A DNA stretch of 64,000 bases from Neisseria bacilliformis (GCF_014055025.1 NZ_CP059571.1:1612001-1676000); one strand, 5' to 3'; counted from the stretch's first letter, positions 1-8,959 are shown. The notes: generated from the sequence alone by a model not told the origin. Numbers and translations: made by a program.

Positions 1-1422
1 TTCCAGAGCGCGCTGCTGGCACTGGTGCTGGTGAGTTCGGCGGTAATGATCTGGCTGACGCGCATCTGGATTATCGCCCCGCTGCAAGAGCTGCTACGCG
101 GCGTACAGGCGGTGCGTGACGGCGATTTCGGCGTGCAGATGCAGGCGGCCGGCTCGTCCGAGTTTGCCGAAGTAAACAGCGGCTTCAACCAGATGAGCAC
201 GCGGCTGGGGCAGCTTTACAGCGGCCTGGAACAGCAGGTGGCGGAAAAAACGCAGGATTTGGAGCGCAAAAACTTCATTCTGAGCACGCTGTACTCGTTT
301 TCCTCGGTGCTGGGCAAACCACAGACTGCGTCCGAGGCGGCGGAAGTGTTTTTGCAGCAGCTGATGAAAATCGCCGACGCCGACGCCGGCAGCGTGCGCC
401 TCACCGACATGGAACGGCAGCGCATGGACCTGGCCGCGCAAATCAGCCTGCCCAAATCCTTGCAGCACTCCGAAGCCTGCTCCAAAATCGGCGACTGCTT
501 CTGCGGCGCGGCGGTGCGGAACAACGAAGCGCACACCATCCGCTTCTACGCCAGCCGCCCCGAAATGCCGGACATCGACCCGCAGTACGACTATGAATGC
601 CGCCGCCACGGCTTTGCCGACCTGCGCGTGCTGCCCATCCGCTACAAAGACCAGGACATCGGCATCGCCACCCTCTACTACCACCACACCCGCGAACTCG
701 GCGGCACCGTGGGCGAACTTTTGGAACTCTTGTGCAGCCAATTCGGCGTCGTCGTAACCAACACCCGTCTGGGCGAAGAAAGCCGCCAGCTCGCCGTCTT
801 GCAGGAGCGCAACCTGATCGCCCAGGGCCTGCACGACAGCATCGCCCAAACCCTCGCCTTTTTAAACTTGCAGGTGCAGATGCTCGAAAGCGCGCTCGCC
901 TCCGGCAGCAGCGAGCTGGCCGGCGAAAACCTGCAATCCATCAAAAGCGGCGTGCAGGAATGCTATGACGACGTGCGCGAGTTGCTGTTAAACTTCCGCA
1001 CCAAAATCGGCCGCCGCGACTTTGCCGAAGCCGCCGACGAAGTCGTCGCCCGTTTCCGCCGCCAAACCGGCACCGAAGCGCACATCGTCTGGACACAGGA
1101 CCAGGGGCTGCCCCTTTCCAGCGACCAGCAGCTGCAATGCATCTTCATCTTGCAGGAGAGCCTGTCCAACATCCGCAAACACGCCCGCGCCAGCCGCGTA
1201 GACGTCGAAATCGCCAACGGCAGCGACTTCGTGATGAGCATCACCGACAACGGCGTCGGCTTCGATGCCGAGCAGCTCGAAAACCTCTCCGGCAACCACG
1301 TCGGCCTCAACATCATGCGCGAACGCGCCGGCCGCATCCGCGCCCAACTCACCCTCCAATCCCAACCCGGGCAGACCCGCATCACCCTCACCCTGCCCGC
1401 CCGAGAAAGACACCCCGCATGA
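1..1422 (+). CDS. narQ: NarX/NarQ-type nitrate/nitrite sensor histidine kinase, 5' end outside window
   Basis: Membrane sensor kinase that phosphorylates the response regulator encoded next to it. The open frame is already running at base 1, so the first membrane helix and the periplasmic sensing domain are missing. What is visible: end of the second membrane helix, a HAMP segment (about bases 60-220), a GAF-like central region with the cysteine cluster typical of NarX/NarQ (ACSKIGDCFCG), the H-box IAQGLHDSIAQTLAF with the phospho-accepting His at 832-834, and a C-terminal HATPase_c domain (N-box around FILQESLSNIRKHA, G-box DNGVGF). The stop overlaps the narP start (ATGA), so the two are translationally coupled. 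Neisseria usually carry NarQ/NarP; NarX is the alternative name. Confidence 0.9.
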   Translation, partial: FQSALLALVLVSSAVMIWLTRIWIIAPLQELLRGVQAVRDGDFGVQMQAAGSSEFAEVNSGFNQMSTRLGQLYSGLEQQVAEKTQDLERKNFILSTLYSFSSVLGKPQTASEAAEVFLQQLMKIADADAGSVRLTDMERQRMDLAAQISLPKSLQHSEACSKIGDCFCGAAVRNNEAHTIRFYASRPEMPDIDPQYDYECRRHGFADLRVLPIRYKDQDIGIATLYYHHTRELGGTVGELLELLCSQFGVVVTNTRLGEESRQLAVLQERNLIAQGLHDSIAQTLAFLNLQVQMLESALASGSSELAGENLQSIKSGVQECYDDVRELLLNFRTKIGRRDFAEAADEVVARFRRQTGTEAHIVWTQDQGLPLSSDQQLQCIFILQESLSNIRKHARASRVDVEIANGSDFVMSITDNGVGFDAEQLENLSGNHVGLNIMRERAGRIRAQLTLQSQPGQTRITLTLPARERHPA

Positions 1423-2096
1423 CCGACACCGCAGACCAAAACATCCGCATCGTCCTCATCGACGACCACACCCTTTTCCGCAGCGGCATCAAAGCCCTGC
1501 TCGCCCGCCAGAGCGGCTTTGAAGTCGTCGGCGAAGCTTCAGACGGCCTCACCGGCATCAAAACCGTGCGCCAGACCGACCCCGACGTCGTCCTGCTCGA
1601 TTTGGACATGCCCGTTATGAACGGCCGCGAAACCCTCGCCCAAATCCTCAGCGTCCGCCCGCAGCAGTGCGTCGTCATGCTCACCGTATCCGAAGACGGC
1701 GACGACCTACTCGAATGCATGCGCCTCGGAGCCCACGGCTTCCTGCTCAAAAACATCAACGCCGACTTCCTCACCGAATCCATCCGCAACGCCGCCGAAG
1801 GCAACAACGTCTTCTCACCCGAAATGATGGCCAACATGGTGCAGTCGCTGATCAAACCCGCCAAACCGGTAGAAGAAAACCGCCTCGACGAACTCACCGC
1901 CCGCGAACTCGAAGTGCTCGGCTACCTCGCCGCCGGCCACAGCAACAAAATCATCGCCCGCAGCCTCGATTTGGCCGAGTCCACCGTCAAAGTTTACGTG
2001 CAGAACATCCTGCGCAAACTCGAACTCACCAGCCGCGTCCAAGCCGCCGTGTACGCCGTGCAGCACAAAGTCCCCCTGCCGCCGGAAAAAGAATAA
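1419..2096 (+). CDS. narP: NarP/NarL-family response regulator
   Basis: 225-residue DNA-binding response regulator, partner of the preceding kinase. The receiver domain (residues 9-125) has the acidic pair D15/D16, the likely phospho-acceptor D61 in LLDLDMP and K111. The LuxR-type helix-turn-helix is at about residues 155-215 (LTARELEVLGYLAAGHSNKIIA). The ATG at 1419 overlaps the kinase stop; the longer open frame upstream is a shadow of the kinase gene. In neisseriae this pair controls denitrification genes such as aniA with FNR (family knowledge). An inverted DUS pair follows as terminator. Confidence 0.93.
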   Translation: MTDTADQNIRIVLIDDHTLFRSGIKALLARQSGFEVVGEASDGLTGIKTVRQTDPDVVLLDLDMPVMNGRETLAQILSVRPQQCVVMLTVSEDGDDLLECMRLGAHGFLLKNINADFLTESIRNAAEGNNVFSPEMMANMVQSLIKPAKPVEENRLDELTARELEVLGYLAAGHSNKIIARSLDLAESTVKVYVQNILRKLELTSRVQAAVYAVQHKVPLPPEKE

Positions 2097-2117
2097 GCCC
2101 CGCCGCGCATACGTTTG

Positions 2118-2156
2118 AGGCCGTCTGAAAAACGAAACCCGTTTTTCAGACGGCCT
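2118..2156 (+). terminator. Inverted DUS pair, terminator of narQP
   Basis: AGGCCGTCTGAA at 2118-2129 and its inverse TTCAGACGGCCT at 2145-2156 form a 12-bp stem 22 bases after the narP stop, followed by T residues. Confidence 0.75.
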
Positions 2157-2528
2157 TTCCGCGCCACGCCGAACCCGCCGTAGGGTGTGTGGCGCAATCC
2201 ACGCACGCGGTTTTGGTTTTTGGGTAAAGGTACGGATTTATTATGCGGCAGAGACCGCGTGCGTCGCCTCGGGGCGACACACCCTACATAATAGGCCGTC
2301 TGAAAAAACGAAACCCGTTTTTTCAGACGGCTTTGCGCGCCATGTCAAATCATATGCAGGGTGTGTGGCGCAAGCCACGCACGTGTTCCCTCCGTTCAAG
2401 CGAAAGGCCGTCTGAAAGCCGCAATCCGCGTTTTCAGACGGCCTTTTCACACCCCGCCCAACCCGCCGCAGGGTGTGCGGCACAGCCTCGCACGTGTTCC
2501 CTGCCCTGCATCTTTGCGTGTTGTTCCG
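2157..2528. repeat. Intergenic repeat cluster
   Basis: No gene seen. Holds two more inverted DUS pairs (2293-2331 and 2405-2444) and four copies of the short intergenic repeat with core GTGTGGCGCAAGCCACGCAC or its inverse (near 2182, 2257, 2357 and 2469). Confidence 0.7.
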
Positions 2529-3062
2529 CTATGCCCGTGCGGGATAGGCAAGCGTACGGTCGGGCAGGATGACTGCGCCGGGGGTGAGCGCGGCCGGTTC
2601 GCTGCGGTGGAGGGAAAGGATATGGACAACGGACAGGCCGTATGCGGTCAGTGCGTCGGCAATCAGGCGGCGGTGGCAACGCCACCACAGGGTTTCGGCG
2701 CACATGACGGCGGTGGGGGTTTGCCGGGCGGTATGCAGGAGAACGGCAAGCCCCGAGGCGAACTGCGCTGTGGACATATAGTCGGCATAGCGGTGGAAGC
2801 TCCGGTTGCGCCAGAGTGCGTTGCGCTGTGGCGGGATATCGGGCGTGCTGCCGCGCAGGCCGCCGAGTTCGGGAATGTGGCGGTAGGCGATGCCGTGTCC
2901 GGCGAGGGTCTGCCGCAGCGTATCCCGGTTGTATTGCGGATGGCGGTTCGAGCCGGGCAGTTTGCGCACATCGGCAATGCTGCGGACGCCGTTTTCCTGC
3001 AACAGGCCGACAAATTCGCCGATGGGGCGGCCGCCATGGCCGACGGTATAGACGGTATCCAT
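2529..3062 (-). CDS. DUF488 family protein
   Basis: 177-residue soluble protein of the DUF488 family, whose biochemical role is not settled. Diagnostic motifs are TVGHGG (residues 6-11), DVRKLPGS (31-38), the LGGLRGS stretch (67-72) and the C-terminal CAE...CHRR motif with C121 and C129-H130. Length is normal for the family. ATG at 3062; the next gene upstream (DUF2945) ends only two bases before it, so the two are probably co-transcribed. Confidence 0.85.
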   Translation of the reverse strand: MDTVYTVGHGGRPIGEFVGLLQENGVRSIADVRKLPGSNRHPQYNRDTLRQTLAGHGIAYRHIPELGGLRGSTPDIPPQRNALWRNRSFHRYADYMSTAQFASGLAVLLHTARQTPTAVMCAETLWWRCHRRLIADALTAYGLSVVHILSLHRSEPAALTPGAVILPDRTLAYPARA

Positions 3063-3064
3063 GT

Positions 3065-3271
3065 TTACAGCAGGGTGAGCGCGCTGCCTTTGTGGGCGGC
3101 GATATGGTCGGTTTTGTCGCTTTTGATTTCGTATTGCGGCTGCTGCGGGTCAGCGCGGTGGGTATGGCCTTTATAGTCGAAGTCGGCGGTGTGCACGGCG
3201 ATGATGGTGCCGCTGACGCGCCCCGCTTCGCTGTTCCAGGCAACGTGGTCGCCGATTTTAAAAACATTCAT
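3065..3271 (-). CDS. DUF2945 small Tudor-like protein
   Basis: 68-residue protein resembling the DUF2945 / hypervirulence-associated Tudor-domain family: MNVFKIGDHVAWNSEAGRVS, then a central segment ending in YKGHTHRADP and a C-terminal QYEIKSDKTDHIAAHKGSAL. Small, charged, no signal peptide, so cytoplasmic. Start ATG at 3271; AGGAGA lies a few bases upstream. First gene of a two-gene unit with the DUF488 gene. Function unknown. Confidence 0.8.
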   Translation of the reverse strand: MNVFKIGDHVAWNSEAGRVSGTIIAVHTADFDYKGHTHRADPQQPQYEIKSDKTDHIAAHKGSALTLL

Positions 3272-3338
3272 TCGCTGTCTCCTTGTTCCGTATCGTTTTT
3301 TAGCGGCGCAATCGGCCGCATCGGGTTTTCAGACGGCC

Positions 3339-4367
3339 TTATTTCACCGGCAGGCCGAAGTGCAGGCGGCAGATTTCGGTGGCGGTGCGGCCGCGCGGGG
3401 TGCGTTGCAGGAAGCCCTGCTGGATGAGGTAGGGTTCGATGACGTCTTCGATGGTGTCGGCACTCTCGCCGATGGCGGCGGCGATGTTGTCGAGGCCGAC
3501 GGGGCCGCCGCCGAATTTGTGCAGCACGGCTTCGAGGAATTTTCTGTCCATCATGTCCAGCCCGGCTTGGTCCACGTCGAGCAGGGTGAGCGCGGCGTCG
3601 GCGGTGTCGGCGGCGATGCGGCCGCTGCCTTTCACTTCGGCGTAGTCGCGCACGCGGCGCAGCAGGCGGTTGGCGATGCGCGGAGTGCCGCGGCTGCGGC
3701 GGGCGATTTCGAGCGCGCCTTCGGCGGCGAGGTCGAGCTGCAACAGGCCGGCGGAGCGGGATACGATGGTGGCGAGGTCGTCGTGGCCGTAAAACTCCAA
3801 GCGGGCGACGATGCCGAAGCGGTCGCGCAGGGGGTTGGTGAGCATGCCGGCGCGGGTGGTCGCGCCGACGAGGGTGAAGGGGGGCAGGTCGATTTTGACG
3901 GAGCGGGCGGCGGGGCCTTCGCCGATCATGATATCGAGCTGGTAGTCTTCGAGCGCGGGGTAGAGGATTTCTTCAACGACGGGGCTGAGGCGGTGGATTT
4001 CGTCGATAAACAAGACGTCGTGCGGTTCGAGGTTGGTAAGGAGGGCGGCCAAATCGCCCGCGCGTTCGAGTACGGGGCCGCTGGTTTGGCGCAGGTTGAC
4101 GCCCAACTCTTTGGCGATGATGTGCGCCAGCGTGGTTTTGCCCAGCCCGGGCGGGCCGAACAATAGGGTGTGGTCGAGGGCTTCGCCGCGTTTTTTGGCG
4201 GCGGCGATGAAGATGGCGAGCTGTTCTTTGGCTTTGTGCTGGCCGATGTAGTCGGCGAGGAATTTGGGGCGCAGGGCGCGTTCGAGCTGCTCTTCCTGCG
4301 AGGAGAGGGATTGGGCGGCGATGATGCGCTCGGGCGCGGCGGCGGTGAGCTGGTCGGTGTGGAGCAT
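3339..4367 (-). CDS. ruvB: Holliday junction branch-migration ATPase RuvB
   Basis: 342-residue AAA+ motor that drives RuvA-bound Holliday junctions during recombinational repair. Walker A GPPGLGKT at 71-78, Walker B DEIH at 122-125, sensor 1 GATTRAG at 168-174, and a C-terminal winged-helix ending [10 protein letters not shown]. The open frame extends seven codons further upstream, but the ATG at 4367 (MLHTDQL) gives the usual RuvB start. The TAA stop overlaps a reverse DUS copy at 3328-3339. No ruvA or ruvC nearby. A weak -10 (TATCAT on the minus strand near 4395) lies upstream. Confidence 0.96.
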   Translation of the reverse strand: MLHTDQLTAAAPERIIAAQSLSSQEEQLERALRPKFLADYIGQHKAKEQLAIFIAAAKKRGEALDHTLLFGPPGLGKTTLAHIIAKELGVNLRQTSGPVLERAGDLAALLTNLEPHDVLFIDEIHRLSPVVEEILYPALEDYQLDIMIGEGPAARSVKIDLPPFTLVGATTRAGMLTNPLRDRFGIVARLEFYGHDDLATIVSRSAGLLQLDLAAEGALEIARRSRGTPRIANRLLRRVRDYAEVKGSGRIAADTADAALTLLDVDQAGLDMMDRKFLEAVLHKFGGGPVGLDNIAAAIGESADTIEDVIEPYLIQQGFLQRTPRGRTATEICRLHFGLPVK

Positions 4368-4542
4368 GGCAATCGGGCGGGAAAACAAAGGGCGTATGAT
4401 AGCGGAACACGTCTGAGGCCGTCTGAAAAAATCACCCCGCCGCCGACACGGGGCGTAGCCGTGCTGCTATCATCCGCGTTCTTTCAGACGGCCTCCAAGA
4501 AAGGCAGGCCGTCGAACACACCAACCATCAAGAACAAACACC
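4368..4542. other. Divergent intergenic region with spaced DUS pair
   Basis: Separates ruvB (minus) from the DeoR-type gene (plus). Contains AGGCCGTCTGAA at 4416-4427 and the inverse at 4483-4494, 55 bases apart, so probably two uptake sites and not a compact terminator. Confidence 0.5.
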
Positions 4543-5313
4543 ATGACACACAAACTCCACCGACACGAAACCATCGTCCGACTGGTGCGCGAGCACGGCT
4601 TCATGCCCGTCGAAGGGCTGGCGCGCACGCTGGGCGTAACTGCGCAAACCGTGCGCCGCGACATCGGCGAGCTGTGCGAAACCGGCCTGCTGCGCCGCTA
4701 CCACGGCGGCGCAACCCCGGGCGAGGCCGCGCAAAACGACGCCTACCTGTTGCAGAAAAGCCGCCGCCAAAACGAAAAATCCCGCCTCGCCGCCCTGATT
4801 GCGGCGCAAATCCCCGACGGCGCAAGCCTGTTCGTCGGCATCGGCGCGACCATGGAGGCCGTGGCCGCCGCGCTGGCCGAAAGCCGCGCCAGCCTGCGCA
4901 TCATCACCAACAACATCCACGTTGCCGCGCTGGCCTCCGCCCGCAGCGACTACACCGTCATCATCACCTCCGGCGTGGTGCGCCCCGTGGACGGCGGCGT
5001 AACCGGCGTGGCCACCGTGGATTTCATCAACCAGTTCAAAGCCGACTACGCCGTACTCGGCGCGGCGGCGGTGGAAGACGACGGCTCGCTGCTCGATTAC
5101 GACTACAAGGAAGTCTGCGTGATGCAGGCGATGATGAACAACGCCCGCACCCGCTACCTCTCCATCGGCCACGCCGCCCCCGCCCGCACCGCGCTGGTGC
5201 GCATGGCCTCTGTTACCGAGTTCGACAGCGTCTTCGCCGACCGCCCCGTCGCCCCCTCCGTGGCCGAAAAACTCGCCGGCGCGGGCATCCCCTGCCATAT
5301 TGCCGAAGGGTAG
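4543..5313 (+). CDS. DeoR/GlpR-family transcriptional regulator
   Basis: 256-residue repressor. The N-terminal DeoR helix-turn-helix spans about residues 6-57 (GLARTLGVTAQTVRRDIGEL, then RRYHGGA), and the rest is a DeoR C-terminal sugar-phosphate sensor domain with GIGATMEAVA and ITNNIHVA. Family members bind phosphorylated sugars or glycerol-3-phosphate; no metabolic operon lies next to this gene, so the effector cannot be inferred. ATG at 4543 preceded by a weak purine stretch. Confidence 0.88.
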   Translation: MTHKLHRHETIVRLVREHGFMPVEGLARTLGVTAQTVRRDIGELCETGLLRRYHGGATPGEAAQNDAYLLQKSRRQNEKSRLAALIAAQIPDGASLFVGIGATMEAVAAALAESRASLRIITNNIHVAALASARSDYTVIITSGVVRPVDGGVTGVATVDFINQFKADYAVLGAAAVEDDGSLLDYDYKEVCVMQAMMNNARTRYLSIGHAAPARTALVRMASVTEFDSVFADRPVAPSVAEKLAGAGIPCHIAEG

Positions 5314-5344
5314 GCGGCGCAAGGCAGAAGCCGTCTGAAAACGT

Positions 5345-5474
5345 TATAGTGGATTAAGAGCAAAAATACCCAGTCATAGGCCGGGCTTTAGCCCGGCAAA
5401 ATTTCGGAGAAATAGTGGGTTAGCCGGGCTGAAGCCCGGCCTGCGACGGATAGTTTTTATTTTATTCAACTATA
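5345..5474. repeat. Correia-like element (130 bp)
   Basis: Starts TATAGTGGATTAA and ends TTTATTCAACTATA; the ends are imperfect inverted repeats and the left one equals the first 13 bases of the neisserial Correia element terminus (recalled from knowledge). The interior is not the usual Correia core: it contains GCCGGGCTGAAGCCCGGCC hairpins instead. Probably a diverged or chimeric miniature element. Confidence 0.55.
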
Positions 5475-5588
5475 TCCCGCGATGCTGAACCCGTTGTAGG
5501 GTGTGTCGCCTCGGGGCGACACACCCTACGTAAACGGGCAAAAGGCCGTCTGAAATTTTGTTTGCGGCAGAAACCGCGTGTGTGTAAA
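5475..5588. repeat. Fused palindromic copy of the GTGTG repeat
   Basis: 5496-5529 is a perfect inverted repeat: GTAGGGTGTGTCGCC, a four-base loop TCGG, then the complement. It is the most compact version of the intergenic repeat family seen throughout the window. One further DUS half-copy follows near 5544. Confidence 0.7.
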
Positions 5589-5629
5589 AGGCCGTCTGAA
5601 AAACCTGTTTTACGGTTTTCAGACGGCCT
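5589..5629 (-). terminator. Inverted DUS pair, terminator of the ctp gene
   Basis: AGGCCGTCTGAA at 5589-5600 and the inverse at 5618-5629, about 20 bases beyond the stop codon of the protease gene. Confidence 0.7.
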
Positions 5630-5649
5630 GTTGTTACCGGCGGCGGGGT

Positions 5650-7179
5650 TTATTTGCCTGTGCCGCTGTCTTTTTTGCCGGTTTCTTTCTTATCGGCTTT
5701 GTCGGCCTTGTCGGACTCTTTGTCTTTTTTCGCCGGTTTGTTCGCCGCCGCGCCGAGGGTTTCCTGCCATTTGGCGGGGTCTTTCACCAAATCGAGTGCG
5801 GCTTTGAGCTGGGCGTCTTTGGCGGGGTTGGGGTTGCGGCGTTCGGCGATTTCGTCTTCGAGTTTTTTGCTTTCGGAGCGGGTGTCTTTGGCTTCGGGCT
5901 CGGATGCGGCCTGTTCTTTGGCTTCGGCTTCGTTGTCGTCCACCACTTTGCCGTTCACTTCTTCGCCGCCCAGCGGGTTGCCGATGTGGCCGGCGAGGTC
6001 GGCTTCGCGGCTCTCGAAGGTGCGGGTTTTGTCTTTGACTTCCACGTCGGGGACGATGCCCTGCGCCTGGATGGAGCGGTCGTTGGGGGTGTAGTAGAGG
6101 GCGGTGGTGATTTTCACCGCGCTGCCGCCGGAGAGGGGCATGACGGTCTGCACCGAGCCTTTGCCGAAGCTCTGGGTGCCGACGATGGCGGCGCGTTTGT
6201 GGTCTTGCAGCGCGCCGGCGACGATTTCGGAGGCGGAGGCGGAGCCGGAGTTGACGAGGACGGTGAGGGGGATGTTTTTCAATTCGGCGGGCAGCCCTTT
6301 GAGCGGGTCGCCGCCGGAGGTGATGATGTAGTCTTCCTGACGGGCGTTGAGTACCATGCCTTCTTTGCCGTTGCGGCCTTTGGTGCTGACGACTTTGGCG
6401 TTTTCGGGCAGGAAGGCGGCGGAGACGCCGACGGCGGCGTTGAGCAGGCCGCCGGGGTCGTCGCGCAGGTCGAGGATGAGGCCTTTGAGCGGGCCTTTGT
6501 TTTCTTTGGCCAGTTTCTGCGCGGCTTCGTTAAGGGTGGCGACGGTGCGCTCTTGGAACTGGGTGATGCGGATGTAGCCGTAGCCGGGTTCGAGCAGTTT
6601 GTAGCGCACGCTTTTTACTTTGATGATGGCGCGGGTGAGTTTGAAGGTGAGGGGTTTGTTGCTGTCTTTGCGCGAGATGGTGAGTTCGATGTTGGTGCCG
6701 GGTTTGCCGCGCATTTTTTTGACGGCTTCGCTGACGGTGAGGCCGCGCGTGGAGACGCCGTCGATTTTGACGATGTAGTCGCCGCTTTTGATGCCGGCGC
6801 GCTCGGCCGGGGTGTCTTCGATGGGGGAGATGATTTTGACGAAGCCGTCTTCCGAGCCGATTTCCATGCCCAATCCGCCGAATTCGCCGGTGGTGTTTTC
6901 TTTGAGGTCGGCGTAGTCTTTTTTGTTCATGAATTCGGAATGGGGGTCGAGGCTGGTTACCATACCTTTCATCGCGCCTTCGAGCAGTGCTTCGTCGGAT
7001 TTGTCTTCGTAGTAGTTGGCTTTGATCTGGCTGTACACTTCGGCCAGGGTGCGAATGGACTGCACGGGCAGGGCGTCTTTCTTTTCCGCCGCGATGCTTT
7101 GCAGGCTGACGGTGAGGAATGCGCCGCTGACGACGCCCAGTGTGTAAAGCGCGGTTTTTTTCAGGATGGGTTTTGCCAT
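5650..7179 (-). CDS. ctpA: C-terminal processing peptidase (S41A, CtpA-like)
   Basis: 509-residue periplasmic serine protease. N-terminal signal/anchor helix at about residues 9-31 ending SIAAEKK, PDZ domain about 98-180, then the S41 catalytic domain. Candidate catalytic residues are S315 (in SGSASASEIV), K340 (in SFGKGSVQ) and Q344, with the 25-residue Ser-Lys spacing of this family. The last 110 residues are a lysine/aspartate-rich low-complexity tail. CtpA-type proteases trim or degrade periplasmic proteins and affect murein turnover (family knowledge); the neighbouring EnvC-like gene fits a cell-wall context. Start ATG at 7179. Confidence 0.92.
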   Translation of the reverse strand: MAKPILKKTALYTLGVVSGAFLTVSLQSIAAEKKDALPVQSIRTLAEVYSQIKANYYEDKSDEALLEGAMKGMVTSLDPHSEFMNKKDYADLKENTTGEFGGLGMEIGSEDGFVKIISPIEDTPAERAGIKSGDYIVKIDGVSTRGLTVSEAVKKMRGKPGTNIELTISRKDSNKPLTFKLTRAIIKVKSVRYKLLEPGYGYIRITQFQERTVATLNEAAQKLAKENKGPLKGLILDLRDDPGGLLNAAVGVSAAFLPENAKVVSTKGRNGKEGMVLNARQEDYIITSGGDPLKGLPAELKNIPLTVLVNSGSASASEIVAGALQDHKRAAIVGTQSFGKGSVQTVMPLSGGSAVKITTALYYTPNDRSIQAQGIVPDVEVKDKTRTFESREADLAGHIGNPLGGEEVNGKVVDDNEAEAKEQAASEPEAKDTRSESKKLEDEIAERRNPNPAKDAQLKAALDLVKDPAKWQETLGAAANKPAKKDKESDKADKADKKETGKKDSGTGK

Positions 7180-7513
7180 ATCGTTTTCTTCTCGTTCAGT
7201 GTCCGGGCAGGCCGGGGAAAGGTGCGGACTTTATTGGATTTGCCGCCGTTGTTCAATTGTTTTTATAAAAAAATACGCATTCCGCTTTGCTGCGGCACTG
7301 TTCGGGCCGTCTGAAACTTCGGCAGGCGTTGTTCCCGCGCGGGCGGGAATTTTATCGGGGTTCGGAGGATGGTTTGTTTCTTCAAAAATTGTTCGATGCC
7401 GACCAAGATTCCCGCCGGTACGCCTGCGGAACATAAGTGCGGGAATGACGGCATTTTCGGGGTTTCAGGCCGTCTGAAAAGCGTTGGAAACGTTTTTCAG
7501 ACGGCCTCTCTGT
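7180..7513. repeat. Intergenic region with NIME-like element and DUS pair
   Basis: 7331-7350 is a dRS3-like inverted repeat (GTTCCCGCGCGGGCGGGAAT) and 7408-7446 holds a second, interrupted one (ATTCCCGCC ... GCGGGAAT); the stretch between them resembles a neisserial intergenic mosaic element. 7467-7507 is an inverted DUS pair that should terminate the EnvC-like gene on the minus strand. No gene seen. Confidence 0.65.
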
Positions 7514-8875
7514 TCAGCGCAGCCAGGCGGCGGGGTTCATGGCGCGCTGGCGGTAGCGGATTTCAAAATACAGCCCCTGTTCGCCGAACGCGCTGCCGCT
7601 GGTGCCCAGCACGGTGCCTTCGCGCACGGATGCGCCGTTGGCTGCGGACACGGCGGAGAGGCCGGTGTAGATGGTGGTATAGCCGCCGCCGTGGTCGACG
7701 ACGACGGTGTTGCCGTAGTTTTCGCCGAGGTTGCCGGCGTAGGCGACTGTGCCGGCGGCCACGCTGCGCACGGGGGCGGGGGCGGTGGCGAAGAGTTGGC
7801 CGTGCCACACGCCGCCGCCGCTGCGCGCCTGGCCGAAGCGGCCGGACACCGCGCCGGATGCCGGATGGGGCAGGCGGCCCTGCATTTTGGAGAACAGGTT
7901 GCCGTTGTCGGCGTATTCGCCTTGCAGGGCGCGGTCTTCGGCGGTGAGGGTGGACTCGGGCGGCGGGCTTTGCGGCGCGGGTTTTTCAGACGGCCTCTGC
8001 GCTGCGGCGGGCGGTTTTTCGGACGGCCTGCCGCTGCGGCCTTCGAGGACGGCGGCGGGGTCGGCTTTGCCTGCGGCGGGCGGCGCGGCAGGGCGCGTTT
8101 TTTTGGCGGCGGCGAGGCGTTCGCGGGCGGCTTTGGCGCGGGCGGCGGCTTCCTGGCGGCGTTTGGCGGCGTTGCGGCGGGCGATGTCGGCGAGCACTTG
8201 GTTGAGGCGGGCTTCGTCGGATTTGAGTTTGGCGAGTTTGTCGTTCTGGCGGGCGATGTCGGCATTCAGGCGGCTGTTTTCGCCCTGCGCGGCGGCCCGG
8301 GTTTTGCCGAGTTTGGCCAGGGCGGCCTGTTTTTCTTTTTTCAGGGCTTCGAGTTTGGCCAGCTCGGCGTCGATTTCGGCTTCGTGCTGCTGCATCTGCT
8401 GCTGCTGGGAAACGAGGCGGGCGACGACTTGGCGGTTGGCCTCGCCGATGCGGCGGGCGTATTGCAGGTAACGCGCTTTGCGGCCGGGTTCGGCGTTTTT
8501 GAGAAACAGGATGACGGCGTTGTTCTGCCGGTTTTTGTATTGGCCGCCGATAAGGCGGGCGAGCTGGGCTTTGCCGGAGGCGGTTTCGGCTTTGAGGCTT
8601 TCCAACTCGCCTTGCAGGCTGTGCAGGCGTTGTTCGGCGTCGCGGCTGCGCCGGTCGATGCCCGCGAGCTCCTGCCGCGCTTTGGCCAGTGCGGCGCGGG
8701 TTTTGTCGAGCGTCTGCTGCGTTTTCTGCTGCGCCTGCCGTTTTTGCAACAAATCGTTTTCGGTGTCGCTGATGGCGCGGCGCAGGCTGTCGAGGCTGCC
8801 GCTGTCTTCGGCGGGGGCGGCGCGGACGGGCGAAACGGCAAGCAGGGCGGCGGTAAAGAGAAGGCGCAGAAACAT
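7514..8875 (-). CDS. EnvC-like murein hydrolase activator (degenerate LytM domain)
   Basis: 453-residue periplasmic protein: signal peptide FLRLLFTAALLAVSPVRA, two long coiled-coil blocks (about residues 30-250), a Pro/Ala linker and a C-terminal M23/LytM domain. The domain reads GGVWHGQLFATA and YTTIYTGL, so the HxxxD and HxH zinc ligands of active M23 enzymes are not both present. This matches EnvC/NlpD proteins that activate amidases at the septum instead of cutting murein. The linker contains two RPSEK peptides, each encoded by a DUS copy. ATG at 8875 is preferred over an in-frame TTG at 8899. A TATAAT box lies just upstream. Confidence 0.88.
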   Translation of the reverse strand: MFLRLLFTAALLAVSPVRAAPAEDSGSLDSLRRAISDTENDLLQKRQAQQKTQQTLDKTRAALAKARQELAGIDRRSRDAEQRLHSLQGELESLKAETASGKAQLARLIGGQYKNRQNNAVILFLKNAEPGRKARYLQYARRIGEANRQVVARLVSQQQQMQQHEAEIDAELAKLEALKKEKQAALAKLGKTRAAAQGENSRLNADIARQNDKLAKLKSDEARLNQVLADIARRNAAKRRQEAAARAKAARERLAAAKKTRPAAPPAAGKADPAAVLEGRSGRPSEKPPAAAQRPSEKPAPQSPPPESTLTAEDRALQGEYADNGNLFSKMQGRLPHPASGAVSGRFGQARSGGGVWHGQLFATAPAPVRSVAAGTVAYAGNLGENYGNTVVVDHGGGYTTIYTGLSAVSAANGASVREGTVLGTSGSAFGEQGLYFEIRYRQRAMNPAAWLR

Positions 8876-8907
8876 GGCGGCTCGGAACACGGGGGACAAA
8901 GCGGCGG

Positions 8908-8913
8908 ATTATA
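8908..8913 (-). promoter_or_regulatory. -10 box (TATAATCCGCC type) of envC-like gene
   Basis: On the minus strand TATAAT is followed by CCGCC, 33 bases before the ATG at 8875. The same 11-base string recurs before several genes in the window. Confidence 0.6.
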
Positions 8914-8953
8914 GCGGAATCCGCCCCGGAAGCCGCGCTTTTCAGACGGCCTG

Positions 8954-8959
8954 TATAAT
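8954..8959 (+). promoter_or_regulatory. -10 box upstream of a MITE-like insertion
   Basis: TATAATCCGCG on the plus strand. The next plus-strand gene starts at 9165, with the 163-bp element at 8994-9156 lying between promoter and gene. Confidence 0.5.

Noticed and set aside
3189-4166. 325-codon plus-strand frame opposite ruvB
   Set aside because: Low-complexity Gly/Ala/Val/Asp product without motifs; ruvB on the other strand is certain.
5578-7314. Long plus-strand frame (578 codons) opposite the ctp gene
   Set aside because: Composition is dominated by Gly/Phe/Val from reverse reading of a GC-rich gene; the minus-strand protease has clear catalytic motifs, so this is a shadow frame.
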